Source: Globodera rostochiensis (lineage: Eukaryota > Nematoda > Chromadorea > Rhabditida > Heteroderidae). From it: DNA of 64,000 nucleotides. A program made the translations under genes and the position numbers. Where the stretch lies: assembly GCA_018350325.1 (NCBI GenBank), contig JAEVLN010000034.1, positions 496,001-560,000 of the forward strand. The letters run 5' to 3'. Within the stretch, counting starts at the first letter, position 1; each line of letters starts with the position of its first letter. Shown in pieces: positions 1 through 12,068 of this stretch. The notes under the pieces are model-generated. The model saw only the letters and a program-made list of their open reading frames with translations. It had not been told where the DNA came from and made no database searches.

Positions 1-427
1 AGCGTTGTATTGCACCCCCCCCCCCAAAAAAAAAACTTCTTCAAAACCGGCATTATCAAAAGTTTGTATAAATATACCCAAAAACTAAAAAGGTGTCAAT
101 AAAAAATAATAAAAATTTCTAAAATTGTGAAAAAAGACCTATAAAATGTGCCCTTTAAAAAATGATCGATTTATTGCGTTTTTTGGACTGCAATTTGATG
201 CCATGATCCCAAAACTCCCCTGGTGTCATGTGCTGGGTGTTGGCAATAAATTTGGCCAGGATTTTGTGCCAAAAATGCCACATGGATCCAGCAGTTAAGT
301 CAAAACAAATTTTTTTTGGAGAGAGTCCCCCCCCCCCCCGGCAGTCACAGTCTCTGATTTGTGTGTCCCCTCAAGCGATTCCGAAATAAGAAAAAAAAAT
401 AATTTAAAAACAACAACAACAACATAC
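1..427. other. AT-rich window edge with possible NDUFB5 terminal exon
   Basis: Poly-C and poly-A runs with no complete gene. The minus strand at about 290-147 is open and could hold the last exon of the NDUFB5-like gene, but there is no AG acceptor directly upstream of it. Confidence 0.3.
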
Positions 428-3002
428 CGCCATTTGTTTTTGATCTCAACGCGTGCAAACAAGGACATATTGGCCTCAACGTAACGCATGTCTGTGAAAA
501 AAAAAATATGTAAAATTTTATTTTAAAACCAGAAATACGCCCCCCCCCCTCTCCCCATTTTTGAAAAAATTCTTTTTTGTTTTAAAGTTGATTAAAAAAA
601 AGAAGGTGTTTTCTAGGGCATTCTGAGATCCGCTTTCGACCTACTTCGAAGGGCGGACCCGAATTCGAACATTTCGTTGAAACACAAATTTTCAAAATTC
701 ACATTTACATCATAAATTTTTTGAAAAAATGTTCGAATTCGAGTCCAGGGGGTTCGAAATTGGTCGAAATGGAGGTCAAAGTCTGATTGCATGCCTCCGA
801 ATACCACATGGAACGCCTATTTAGCGATTTAGAAACAACAAAATTATTTTATTTCTTCAAAAATGGGGGGGGCAGCACCAGTCTTCAATATTATTATACC
901 CTAAAAACATGACAAATGAAAACTAAAATTGACAAAAATGAAAATTATTCTTTTTTTTTTGTTTGTTTGTTTGTTACAAAATTTGCTCAATTTGTTCGCC
1001 AATTGCTTTGGCCAACCGGACAACGGACCTGATGCGCCGGAAAGCCAGGCAGTAAATTGTCGCAGTGGCGTGCGCTCAAATTGCCAGTGCCGTGGTGGCG
1101 GGCCTTCGGTGGGGTAGTCAGTCAATTCGCAGGTGCCTTTTGGGGGGGGGGGGGGAAAGGAAAAATTTTTACCAAAAAATTTTTTTTTATAGTAATTGTG
1201 ACAGGTCGAGAGAAAGAGAGAGAGAGAGAGAGGAGCATAGAGTTCGGTTAGTTCAGCCTCTCCCCCCCCCATTTTAAGCATTTGTTAAAAAATGTTTTTT
1301 TTGTTGAAAAGTCGAATGGCATAAATGATCAAGAAATCCGGCATTGAGTCCCCCCGCTCCTCTACCTCATTTTTGGTAAATTTTAAAAACATTTTTAAAT
1401 TGTTTCTAAAAATTCAATAAAGGGCGTTTCTAGAGGTGTTGGAGTGAATGACCTCGATTTCGTCGAACCACGGACCCGAATTCGAACATTTTTCCCAAAA
1501 AAATTGTCTAAAATCAATTTTAGCCTCAAAATCATTCATTTCGGTCATTACTTGCCGCCTTTCCGTTGTAATTTTGTGGCTTTTTGAATGATTTTGAGGC
1601 TAAAATTGATTTTTGAAAATTAATTTTTGGATTTTCAAAAAACTGTTCGAATTCAGGTGCAGGATTCAAATTGGCCGAAATAAATGCCAGATACAGAATC
1701 TACGCTCTCGAATACCCCTAGAAACACTTTTCCGAGAGATGGAAGCATAGTAAAACAAAAATTTTTTTTGGAGAAAAATGACAAAAATGGTACTCTAACC
1801 CAAAAAAAAGTATAGTAATTTGTAAGAAAAATCAAAACCTCAAAATTCAACACAAATTTAGTACCATAATATATGTGCGTGCCGAACAAGATGAGCAAAC
1901 ATGGGAACACGCCGATGCCAAGCATATAAAAATGCCTAAATTTAATAATTTTACAAAATTTTCAGGAAATTTCTGGCCTATCGAAGCTGGGAGGTGCTCA
2001 TAAAAAAATCTCCGTAAAAAAATTGTTTTCCGCGGTTTTAAAGGTCCAAATCCTCAGGTCTGATGACTTTTGGGCGGTACAAAAAATGTGTAACACAAAA
2101 TTTGCAAAAATAACCAATTTTTTTTTTTGTTTGAAATTTGTGAAAAAAACAGCTTCAATATTCTACGAGGTCCCCAAATTGCCAATTGTCTTTGGCTTTG
2201 TTCCACGCCAGTTGGCCCTGACGTCGTCTGAACACGTGGCCATGCCCGTGTCGAACAATGCAAACTTAAAAAATTGAAAAAAAAAAATCAGACTTTTGCG
2301 GGGTACTAATTTTTTAAAGAAAATTATTGAGTTTCGGGTAATACTGAAGATGGTGCCCCCCATTTTTGAAAAAATTATTTGTTTATTTTAAAGTTGATAA
2401 AAAGGTGTTTTCTAGGGCATTTAATGGGCGTAGAATCCGAATCTGACCTCAGATTCGATCTACTTCGAACCCCGGACCCAAATTCAAACATTTCGTCGAA
2501 AAATTCAAAAATTTTTAAAATTCACATTTACGTCTCAAAATCATGCAAATGACCATTATTTGCTTTTTCGATGTTTGTTTGTGTTTTTTGAATGATTTTG
2601 AGGCCAATTTTGATTTTTTGAAAATTTGATTTTTAAAAAATGTTCGAATTCGGGTCCGGGGTTCGAAATTGGTCGAAATGGAGGTCAGATTCGGATTCTA
2701 CACCTCCGAATACCACTAGGAACGCCTATTTAGCGATTAAGAAAAAAAAATTATTTTATTTTTCCAAAAATGGGGGGCACTATCTTCAGTATTACCGAGT
2801 TTCGGAATTACAACAAAAAATTTTCGGAATTCTTCATCAAATCCAGTGCTGTCTTGGCCCAGGAAAATGCCCGGTTCCGGAATTTTTTTTTGTGCAAAAC
2901 TCTGGCCCAGTGTTTACCCGTCGAATTTCGGCCAAGTCCAATGCCTGGCAAAACAAGCATTCTGGTGACCGCCGAACCACCCAATTTGCTGAGCGCTGAC
3001 AT
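428..3002 (-). CDS. NDUFB5: NDUFB5-like mitochondrial complex I subunit (SGDH), partial at 3' end
   Basis: Five exons join in phase on the minus strand: 3002-2901, 2264-2167, 1935-1865, 1136-1017 (an alternative donor ends it at 1029, also in phase) and 491-428. The last exon ends in phase 2, so the C-terminus is missing. The N-terminus (MSALSKLGGSAVTRMLV) looks like a mitochondrial targeting peptide. Exon 3 encodes one membrane segment (HFYMLGIGVFPCLLILFG). Exon 4 reads GTCELTDYPTEG and then RHWQFERTPLRQF, which resembles from memory the [24 protein letters not shown] stretch after the NDUFB5 membrane helix. The family is a single-pass accessory subunit of the complex I membrane arm. The order helix, then AEL/HW block, then basic helical tail supports the call. 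A further open minus-strand segment at about 290-147 (WHFWHKILAKF) could be the last exon, but I find no AG acceptor for it. A MITE (2337-2796) sits in intron 1. Confidence 0.5.
2337..2796. mobile_element. MITE with GGTAATACTGAAG inverted ends and 8-bp target duplication
   Basis: The left end GGTAATACTGAAGATGG is matched by an inverted copy at the right end. Identical 8-bp flanks GAGTTTCG lie at 2329-2336 and 2797-2804. The interior is itself palindromic: a CGAATTCGGGTCCGGGG-type segment faces its complement. Related but more decayed copies lie near 540-900, 1260-1800 and 49800-49990, and a better one at 42119-42433. Confidence 0.85.
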
Positions 3003-3869
3003 TTATTTTGTTGATGAAACCAAAAATAATATTTTTTTCTAATAGTGAAAAACCAAAAGTTTAAAAAATGCAGCAGCAGATCAGAAATCAATTAAAAACA
3101 AATAAGAAATTGGAATCAAAAAGTGCTTAATGATAGAAGCGATCAAAACCAAGGGTTTTACACTACGTTTTGCCTCCAGATGGGTTGGCATTGTTATGGT
3201 TTTTGAATGATTTTGAGGTCAAAAGATTCCGAAAAAATGTTGGAATCAAAAAACCTTCGAATTCGGGGGTCCGGGGTTCGAAATTGATCGAAATTTAAGT
3301 ATTTGATGGGTTGACAAAATGTAACATTTTTGCTGGGGTGGCAAAACGTACGGGGACACCATAACCAAGCTTTAAACGATTGGGTGCTGCACTATGGGTG
3401 AAGCCCAGCAGCAGACAAAAATGATCGATGCGCCAAAATTTATGTCATTTTGCACTAATTCAAAAAAATAACCATGTGGCAGACAGCGCATGGTCAGACA
3501 CTATATCCCCCACCATTGGAATTTCTTTCGATTTTCGGGACCTTGTAACATAGGCTAATGCTTATATTTCTTGACCAAATTTTGCAGACATGCTTCTAGT
3601 GCTCCCTTCTTACCCAAACCAAAATTTGGTGGAGTTTGGAGACTTTTGAAAAAATTTGGTCTGAAAATTTTGAACGTTTTTGACTATAACTCATGAATTG
3701 AGCGCTTATATCAAATAAAAAAGCGATTAAAAAATTCCTTAGTCTGATCGCCACACGACGACAGATCACCAAATTACCTCCCACCAAAATATGGACTAAA
3801 AATACGCTAAAACTGACCAAATTCAGTCAATTTTCCGTGAAAACCTTCAAAATTCGTCAATCGTTATTA

Positions 3870-4215
3870 ACTAGCGGGTTAGGTGCGCCTAACGGCGCAC
3901 CAACCGCTAGAAGTACATGTTGTAAACAGATTTGATTGAAATACTTCAAAGCTTTTTATCCTTGGAATTTTCTTCTTTTGACATTTTTCCGCTTTTGGCA
4001 CTTTTTCCTCTTGGCGTTTTAACCTTTTGACATTTTCCAACTTTTGGCTTTACCCACTTTTGGCACTTTCCCCCTTTGGCATTTTCTCGGCTTTTGGCTT
4101 TTTCCCAGTGGCATTTCAGCTTTTGGCATTTTTCCCTTTTGGCATTTTGCCTTTTGGCACTTTTTCCTCTTGGCGTTTTAACCTTTTGACATTTTCCAAC
4201 TTTTGGTTTTACCCA
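3870..4215 (-). mobile_element. Short Helitron-like element (terminal hairpin plus CTAGT)
   Basis: Read on the minus strand, a near-perfect palindrome (plus 3871-3910) contains the 8-bp stem GGTGCGCC-GTTA-GGCGCACC and ends in CTAGT, fitting the Helitron 3' rule of a hairpin followed by CTRRT. Inside lies a short run of the same TTTGGCATTTT-type minisatellite found at 52.1-54.7 kb, which ends in the same hairpin. It sits between two direct copies of a roughly 220-bp sequence (3417-3640 and 4217-4440). I see no Rep/helicase gene, so it would be non-autonomous. Confidence 0.5.
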
Positions 4216-5244
4216 CAGACAAAAATGAACGATGCGCCAAAATTTATGTCATTTTGCACTAATTCAAAAAAATAACCATGTGGCAGACAGCGCATGCTCA
4301 GACACTATATCCCCCACCATTGAATTTTATTTCGATTTTCGGGACCTTGTAACATAGGCTAATGCTTATATTTCTTGACCAAATTTTGCAGACATGCTTC
4401 TAGTGCTCCCTTCTTATCCCTACCAAAATTTGGTGGAGTTTGGAGAATTTTGAAAAAATTTGGTCTGAAAAATTTAAACCTTTTTGACTATAACTCGTGA
4501 AGGAAAGCATAATAAAATCACCCTATAGCATTAAACGATTTCTTATTTTGTTTTCTAGGGATGGTGAAGATCTGTAGGTGTAGAAAAAAGTTCTTAGGTG
4601 TGAAGTGCGGGATGGTCAAAATATTATTAACAAAGGTGAGAGAGAACGCCAAATGAGGAGAACATGTTAGAGATAAAAGGGAAAAGCGAGATAGTACAGG
4701 GGGTTTTCTCTGCTGCTGGGCTTGACCCATAGTGTTGCTGTTATTCTAAAATTGATACAAAATCCAAAGTTTTTCTGATCACAAAAATTGCTTTTATGTA
4801 TTTATTGATTGATTGATTGCTTCCTAAAGAATTGGGATCCCGACGGTAAATTTTTTAAAAAAGGACAAGCTCCGGGGGTTTAATGCATATTTTTACGCTA
4901 GGGTAAAATGCATTTAAAAATTTTAACAAATTAAAAACAAAGTTCCGGTGGGACCCCATGCCCTTCTAATTACATATTCATAACAAAAAACATTGATTGG
5001 CTAACAAGAAAACTCTACTCAACTCTGAGAGCGAATTTTTTCAATTTAATTTACACCCCTTTAGGGGTTTCCCGTGAATCTGTCCTTAATCCTCTGCATG
5101 CAGACGCTAATTTGAATGTAAATTCAGCTGCCCCCCTCCCCCCGACGTTTAGTAATCCTCTTAGATTCATTCGGAAGAAAAACAGTTCCTCTCCCCTTCA
5201 TTCCACTCGCCGGGGGCGTCAAAATCGGCGCTGCCGACTTTGAA

Positions 5245-5345
5245 CTTAAGTTGATTAATAAAAATGCCGGAACAGAGATTAAGTTGATTAATAAAAATGC
5301 CGGAATAGAGATTAAGTTGATTAATAAAAATGCCGGAATAGAGAT
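5245..5345. repeat. 33-bp tandem repeat, 3 copies
   Basis: Three near-identical copies of a unit starting AAGTTGATTAATAAAAATG. Confidence 0.85.
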
Positions 5346-5499
5346 TTTTTCGGGGTGAACATGCCGTGTTTGATCGGTACCTATGTAAAAAAGAATCTGC
5401 GATCGGGAGGACGGATATTAGGAAAATTGTGGCCAATTTGTTAGTTAACGCGCGCGCCGAGTTGGCAATTTTGTTCTCTAACTCTTCTGGTTTTGTTCT

Positions 5500-6000
5500 T
5501 TTTGCTCTGACTCTTTCTGTTTCTCTGTGTTCTCTGTATTACACTTTCATTCTGATTTGCTCTGCTCTCTTTTGATCTCTTTCTTTCTTTCGTTCTTTTT
5601 GTTGAGGTTCTTTCACTCCTTTTTCTCCCTCCGCCATTCTTTCAATTCTTTTTTCTCTTTTCTCTCCACCCTTTCTCCTATCACTCCCTTTTTTCTCTTT
5701 CCTCTCCCCCCTTCTCTCTTTCTCCTCCTTTCTCTCTCCCTCCTTTGTCTCTTTCTCCTCTCACTCCTTTTTTTCTCTTCCCTCTCCCCATTTGTATCTT
5801 TCTCCTCCTTTCTCTCCCTCCTTTGGCTCTTTCTCCTCTCACTCTCTTTTTTTTTTCTTTCCTCTCCCCCTTGTCTCTTTCTCATCTCACTCCCTTTTTT
5901 TTCTCTATCCTCTCGCACTTTCTCTTTCCTCTCCCACTTTCTCTTTCCTCTCCCTCCTTTGTCTCTCTCTCTCTACCTTCTTTTCTCTTCCTTGTGGCCC
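5500..6000. repeat. Polypyrimidine (C/T) tract
   Basis: About 500 bases almost wholly of C and T on the plus strand, built of CTCTTTCTCCTCTC-like runs. The overlapping Ser/Leu/Phe-rich ORFs in all plus frames are composition artefacts. It lies about 0.9 kb upstream of the lin-23 start. Confidence 0.8.
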
Positions 6001-6871
6001 AACTCTAAATGTCGTCTGTATGTGCTGTCGTTTTGCACATATTGTACACATACTCTCTCTCTCTTTATGTCCATTCCATTCCAATTCCAACCACCAACCA
6101 ATTTGTTGTATTTTTGGTATTATCGGCTGCTGCTGTTGCTGGTACTGGTGGTTGGTGTTGACGGCCTGCCCCGCTCCCCCCCCCCCCCCCCCCCCTACTC
6201 CACTAATTTCCCCCCTAATTCTCCGCAAAAAATAGTGATTAAAATAGCATTTTTGTTGGTAAATTGTTTGATATATGGTGTGTGTGTGTGTTATCTGTAG
6301 AGATGGGATTTTCATATTTTAACCTTTCTTTTTCGCAGAATAGTGATCATACATATGTAAGAGAAGCCCAAAAATAGCATTCTTTTCGAAAAATTTTAGA
6401 ATTAGAGCGATTTTTTAGTCAATATAAATCAAGATTTCGCCATTTTTTCATAATTTAGGGATTTTTTTTTTGAGGAAAATCCAATATTTCAGGCATTTTT
6501 CGAAAATTTTTGAAGGGAAAAGTCAGTATTTTAAGTCAATATTTCACGTTTTTTAGTCAATATATAAATTCTAATTTATCTGCGTATTTCATTCACCAAA
6601 GTACATGAATTTATATTGTTTATCTGTGAATGGTGTTCAATGTGGAATTTGACCTTTTACGAGTAATGAAAGCATAACACCACCTACTTACTATACATTT
6701 TTAGAATGTCTGGAAAAAAAAAACAAAAAAAAAGTTTTTTTTTTGTTTTTCTATTCTCCTCTAAATTGAAAAAAACTAGTCCTTCCTGCTTTTTTTTCTC
6801 GCTCATGACCTCGCCCGAAAATTGTTAAATTCAATACTTTAAGGGTCCAATTAACATACACTAAAAAAAAA

Positions 6872-9800
6872 ATGCATTTTGCCGATTTATCGCTGAGCGA
6901 GCGGGAGAAGGCGTTGAGCGCTCGCTACTTGCAGGAGCGTGAGGCGGTGCTTGAGGTTCAAAATTTTTTTCTAAAAAAAATTTGATTTTTTTTTTGTTGT
7001 AATTTTAAGAAGAAAATTTCAGAAATTTTCCGAGTGGACAGAGCAAGACCAGACGGATTTGTGCAAACATTTGCTGCAACGGATGTGCCATCATCAGCAT
7101 GGCCAAATTGACCAGTTTTTGAGTCCGATGCTCCAGCGAGATTTCATCGCGTTGTTGCCGAGTTTGTTTTTTTTTTGTTTTGTTTTTTCTAAATTTTTAT
7201 TTTTCACACTTGGCAAGTTGTAAATAAACCCATTCCAGAACAGGTTTCCGTAACCGGAAGAATTTTTTTTGGGGGGTGAGGAATCCATAAAAAAATTTTT
7301 TTATGATTTGTAGGGGTGTACCGAGGGCGGGAGCCAGGAGGGAGGGGAGCCCGTGGGGCCCTAATAACCCTTAAAATCGACTTTTTTTTTTTTGTTGATT
7401 TTTTATAAAATACACACTTAAAAATTGACGTTTTTTCTTGATTTTCTAAGAAATAGCACTAAAAATTACTTTCTGATCGGGATTTGACTCCGCCCTTGGG
7501 GTGTGTACTGCATAATTCTGTCTTAATTTTTGCTGTAGCGGACCCCCCAGTGCCTTCATCTGTAATTTAAATGTCGTGTCAAACGGTTCAAACAAAAATT
7601 TAAAAAACCCAGAACTTTCATAGTTTCTTAAGCATAAATTTGCTAAGCCCCATAAATTTGTTTTTTGATTTTTCTAAAATTTGATTTAAAAGTTATTTTG
7701 TAAATGTTGTAGCACTCACTCAGGGACGTAGCTAGAAAAAAATTTCGGAGGGGGGAATTGATCCATCTGAGCGCGGCGCTCAGATGGCATTCCCATTTGA
7801 GCGCCAGGAGCGGCCCGGTGGTGCCGATAGGCGCCGCCGGGAAAATTTTTTTGATTTTTGATGGCAATTTGTTAAGAAAATTGATCAAAAAGCTGTAAAA
7901 GTGTAAAACAATAGGGTCCCCCCTCTTGTTTTTTTTTCTGAAATTTCATTTCGGGGGGGGGGAATTCCCCCCCCCCCCCCCGCCCCCCCCCTGGCTACGT
8001 CCCTGCACTCACTTTTCAGCCGGATTGGCGGACAACGTGTTGCATTTGTTGGACGCAAAATCGTTGTGTGCCTCCGAATTTGTCAGTCGCCGGTGGAGCC
8101 GCGTGATCATCAACGGAATGCTGTGGCGTAAGCACATTGAGCGCCAGGTGCGCAACGATCCGTTTTGGGCCGGACTCGTCAGCCGCCGGGGATGGTCAGC
8201 AAAAAATATTTTTTTTTTGGAAAAAAGTTTTGTTTTTGGGGGTTTTATGAGTGTTTTTGACGAGAGGTGGTGATAAATTTGTTTTATGGGGAAAACCAAC
8301 TCATGAATTTTTGCGCCTTTTAAATTGTTTTTTTTTTGTAAAACTGGACAGAGATTTTGAAGTTTCGATTTACGGAAAATTTTTGAAAATCTCTGACTCC
8401 CGAGATTCCGTTGGGTTTTATACCCAGGGGCGTAGCCTAGAAAAAAATTTCGTAGGGGGAATTGGTCCAACTGAGCGCGGCGCTAGGATGGCATTCCCAT
8501 CTGAGCGTCAGGAGCGGCCCGCATCAAGTCTCGATCACGCACAAGACTCGGGCTCCAATCCCAAAATATAGTAGCACCGGAGTCTCTATTTTTTTGTTTC
8601 CAAAAAATCTTCCCAACCTAGCAGTGATTTTTTTTCAAAAATTTTTTTTTGCTTTGGAATAATTTTTGCATGATTAAAAATGTGCAGAATCCAAATCGGA
8701 CTACTCATCTAAAAAACTGTTTTTATTTTTTTCTAATAATTTTCTATGTTAATTTATAACATTTTTTTCAACATCTTTAGGAAGAAGTACCTCTTCTGCT
8801 CAAAGGACCAAGCGACGCGAGCAATTGCCCAAGCATGGCGAGCACCGAAGAAGGGCGAGGACGTGTTGGACTTTCAGCACAAATTTTATCGGTAAAAAAT
8901 TGTTTTTTTTTTTTTGAAAAATTATGCAAAAAAAGTAAAAAAATGTTTTTTTTTCAGCGATCTGTATCCAAAAATCACGGCTGACATTCGGCAAATTGAA
9001 CAAAATTGGCGCGAGGGACGCCACCGGTTGGAGCGCATCAATTGCCAATCGGAGAACAGCAAAGGTAAAATTTTATATATATTTTTGTTTAAATAGTGAC
9101 ATTTTTTTTAAATGTTAAATTTTTATTAGAAAAGGTAGGCCCCCTTTTTTTGTTTGTGATAATTTCGGTCTTTTGTTAAAAATGGGAAGAAAAAAAATCG
9201 ATTTTTCATCATTTATAGTAAATTAATTTTGTTCAGATGCAACGGTAAAATTATATATTTTTTTGTTTAAATAGTGACATTTTTTTAAATGTTAAATTTT
9301 TATTAGATCAGGTAGGCCCCTTTTGTTTGTTTTTGATAGTTCGGTCTTTTGTGAATGAAAAAATGGGAAAAATTTGATTTTTCATAGGATTTGCAGCATT
9401 TTAATTTTTGAAGAAATAGTGTGATAAAAAGAGAGAGTTAGACGACGAGAGTAATTTGGGTATCAACGCACCCCATCTAAAAATTGTCTTAGCTTACCTT
9501 TTTTGAACATTTTATTTTTTGGAGAAATTAATTTTGTTCTTCAGGTGTGTACTGTCTTCAATATGATGACGAAAAAATCATCTCCGGACTACGGGACAAC
9601 ACCATAAAAGTAAAAAAAGAGTTTTTTTTTTAGGTAAATTGAATTTGTGGAAAATTTTCTTTTCGGTTTTTCGTTAAAATTGGTTTTAAATTTAACAGTA
9701 AGTGTAAAGAACACTTAGCCCTTGAAGTCTCTAAACGTAAAAAGATTTTTGTTGACTTTTTTTTTTTTTTTGTTTAGATTTGGAGCCGTCCCGGACTGGG

Positions 9801-12068
9801 CTGTGTGGAGACATTGACCGGACATACCGGCTCCGTGCTGTGCCTGCAGTACGACAACCAGATGATCGCCAGTGGTAGCAGCGATGCGACAGTCAGGTCA
9901 AAAAAAAAATTATGACCTGGGCAAAAACATCATTTTTGGTGTTTTTAAAGCTATCATTTTTACAATTTTAATTAATTAATTAATAAATGTAAAAAATATA
10001 ACTCAACAGCTAGCTGTGCAGCATATTAGGTAGTAGCAGTTTTTTGTCTCCCTTTTTGTTGTGGGAATTGAAAGAAATTAAAAATTGTTCATGTTTTAGA
10101 ACGACCAAATTTTGTGCTTCGGAAAATTGATATGGCCCCGGGGGGTTTTTTTAGTGTTTTAGCAGGGCATGCATTAGTCCTGATTGAATATTTGCTAGCC
10201 GGGCGTCCGAACCCTACCAATTTTTAATTTTTGTTTGAAATGCATAAATTCTAGAATATGGGATGTGAACACGGGCGAGCAGTTGAACACGCTTATCCAT
10301 CATTGTGAAGCTGTACTCCACCTGAGGTTCCAGGACGGTATGCTGGTCACATGGTGCGTGCGCACATATTTTTTGTTGTTGTTGTTGTTGTTGTTGTACA
10401 CATTCGAAGTTTTCAATTTTATTACATTAATAAATAAAATGTTTCATTAATTTTTGCCACTTTTATAGCTCCAAAGATCGCTCCATCGCCGTGTGGGACA
10501 TGGCGTCACCGCGCGGGATTGAACTTCGTCGGGTGCTCGTTGGCCACCGCGCGGCGGTCAATGTGGTGGATTTTGATCACAAATACATTGTGTCGGCCAG
10601 CGGTGATCGGACAATAAAAGTGGGGGAGCACACATTCATTTTGTTGTCATTTTTACAATACAATAACTCTTCTTTTTTTTTTTGAACTTTTGTCGTTTAA
10701 AACACAAAAAAAAAAAAATTGATTTATTTTTAATGTGTGCGCAGGTCTGGAATGCGAGCACGTGCGAGTTTGTGCGCACGCTGAACGGTCACAAGCGGGG
10801 CATTGCCTGTCTGCAGTACCGGGACCGGCTGATTGTGTCGGGGTCCAGCGATTTTTCGATACGGTACACTTACTCACGCATTTTTGGTCCCAATTTAATT
10901 GCTTACACCGCGCAGACTTTGGGACATTGAGTGCGGGAACTGCTTGCGCGTGTTGGAGGGTCATGAGGAGCTGGTGCGGTGCATCCGCTTTGACACCAAA
11001 CACATTGTGTCCGGTGCTTATGATGGGTGAGTGAGTTTTATAGTAGATCACGTTGTGCCCAGGCCTGTAGCCAGAAACTTTTTCGGGGAGGGGGGGGGAA
11101 GTTCTTACAAATTAGGGGTTATATTTTTCCCTTTTTATTGCATTTGTGTTAAGCAATTTTTTCAAAAAAAAAATTTTTGGTTTTTGGGGGGTTGTTTTCC
11201 GTTTTTACTCCATTTTTGTTAAGAAATTTTCAAAAATGCAAAATTTTTTTTGCGAATTCTGGGTCCCCTCTATGGGGGAGGGGCATCAAAAATGTAAAAA
11301 TTTGTGAATTTTTTTTTGTTTTGCTTACAGGAAAATTATGATATGGGATCTGACTGCAGCGCTGGATCCGATGACACCGCCCAACTCAATATGCATAAAA
11401 ACACTTTCGGTTTGTTCGTTACAATGCGCGCAGCACTTGAACAAATTTTTTTTTTTGAAATTTTAATCAAAAAAAAAATGCTAAGAAATACAGGATAATA
11501 ATAATAAAAAAAAATTTTTTTTGCTTTTGCAGCAGCACACCGGACGCGTGTTTCGGCTTCAGTTTGACGAGTTCCAAATCATCAGCAGCTCCCATGATGA
11601 CACCATTTTGATCTGGGACTTTCTTAACACCGGCGCGTCCGCCGCTGTTGCAGCAGGTGCTGCTGCTGCTGCTCAAGTAAATCATCATAAAAAAAAACAA
11701 CAAAATTTTAAAAGCATTCGATGTTAAATTGATAAAAATGGGATTTTTTAAAAATTAGATTGTTTAATTTTTCTTAAAATTTTATTAAATATAATTATAT
11801 TATATTTTGGTGACAATTTCTGTGGTGTTTATAGAGTAAGTGTCTCCTCCCCCCCCCATCCAATCCGATCACGAGTTTCAGGCTGTCCAACACCAGCCGC
11901 CGCCTCAACCGCCTCCCATCCAACCGGTGGCAGAAGCGGAAGCAGTACCTGCTGCACCACCACCAGCAGCAGCTGCTGCTCCTGCTGCAGCAGTGCCCGG
12001 ACAACATGGCCAACAACCGGGCCCGATCATACCGTTGGCGCCGCCGCCCTCACCATAACAACTACTAA
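6872..12068 (+). CDS. lin-23: LIN-23 / beta-TrCP (Slimb) F-box and WD40 ubiquitin ligase receptor
   Basis: Substrate receptor of an SCF ubiquitin ligase: the family binds DSGxxS-type phosphodegrons (for example on beta-catenin) and docks on SKP1. Exons: 6872-6955, 7023-7161, 8020-8194, 8781-8891, 8958-9064, 9545-9609, 9778-9896, 10255-10353, 10469-10619, 10745-10863, 10916-11026, 11331-11409, 11533-11676, 11835-12068; all phases agree (about 578 aa). Exon 2 is the dimerisation domain ([17 protein letters not shown]). Exon 3 is the F-box ([19 protein letters not shown], then [10 protein letters not shown]). Exons 5-13 give seven WD40 blades, including [20 protein letters not shown] and [13 protein letters not shown]. 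The tail after the last blade is low complexity. The canonical splice gives a Gln/Leu/Arg-rich end, but all three frames of exon 14 are open and one would be Pro/Ala-rich. A hAT-like MITE lies in intron 2. Confidence 0.93.
7721..8005. mobile_element. hAT-like MITE in lin-23 intron 2 (TIR CAGGGACGTAGC)
   Basis: It begins CAGGGACGTAGC and ends GCTACGTCCCTG, with 8-bp duplications CACTCACT at 7713-7720 and 8006-8013. CAGGG ends and an 8-bp duplication are typical of hAT transposons; there is no transposase. It carries the GC hairpin at 7814-7841. A related fragment lies at 8427-8550 in intron 3 and a weaker one at 11062-11290. Confidence 0.9.
9065..9544 (+). repeat. Local duplication inside lin-23 intron 5
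   Basis: A segment beginning GGTAAAATT(TT)ATATAT and ending in a GTAGGCCCC stretch occurs twice, about 179 bp apart (from 9064 and from 9243). The copy includes the intron donor region. No coding content. Confidence 0.6.

Larger units (their letters stand above)
3003..6871. other. Intergenic region: repeats and a polypyrimidine tract, no gene seen
   Basis: No convincing coding exon between the NDUFB5-like gene and lin-23. It holds a segment duplicated at about 3417-3640 and 4217-4440, a Helitron-like end (3870-4215), a 33-bp tandem repeat (5245-5345), a C/T-rich stretch (5500-6000) and, at 6300-6560, AT-rich remnants of a hAT-like family marked by GAGAAGCCCA. The long ORFs at 5527-6300 follow from the C/T-rich composition. 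Confidence 0.6.

Noticed and set aside
938..1117. 59-codon plus-strand ORF with a convincing signal peptide and a Cys-containing tail (effector-like)
   Set aside because: It lies over the minus-strand exon 1136-1017 of the NDUFB5-like gene, which is in phase with its neighbours and resembles a known protein; the hydrophobic start comes from the T-rich intron edge.
5527..6300. 257-codon Ser/Leu/Phe ORF
   Set aside because: Polypyrimidine composition; overlapping frames equally open.
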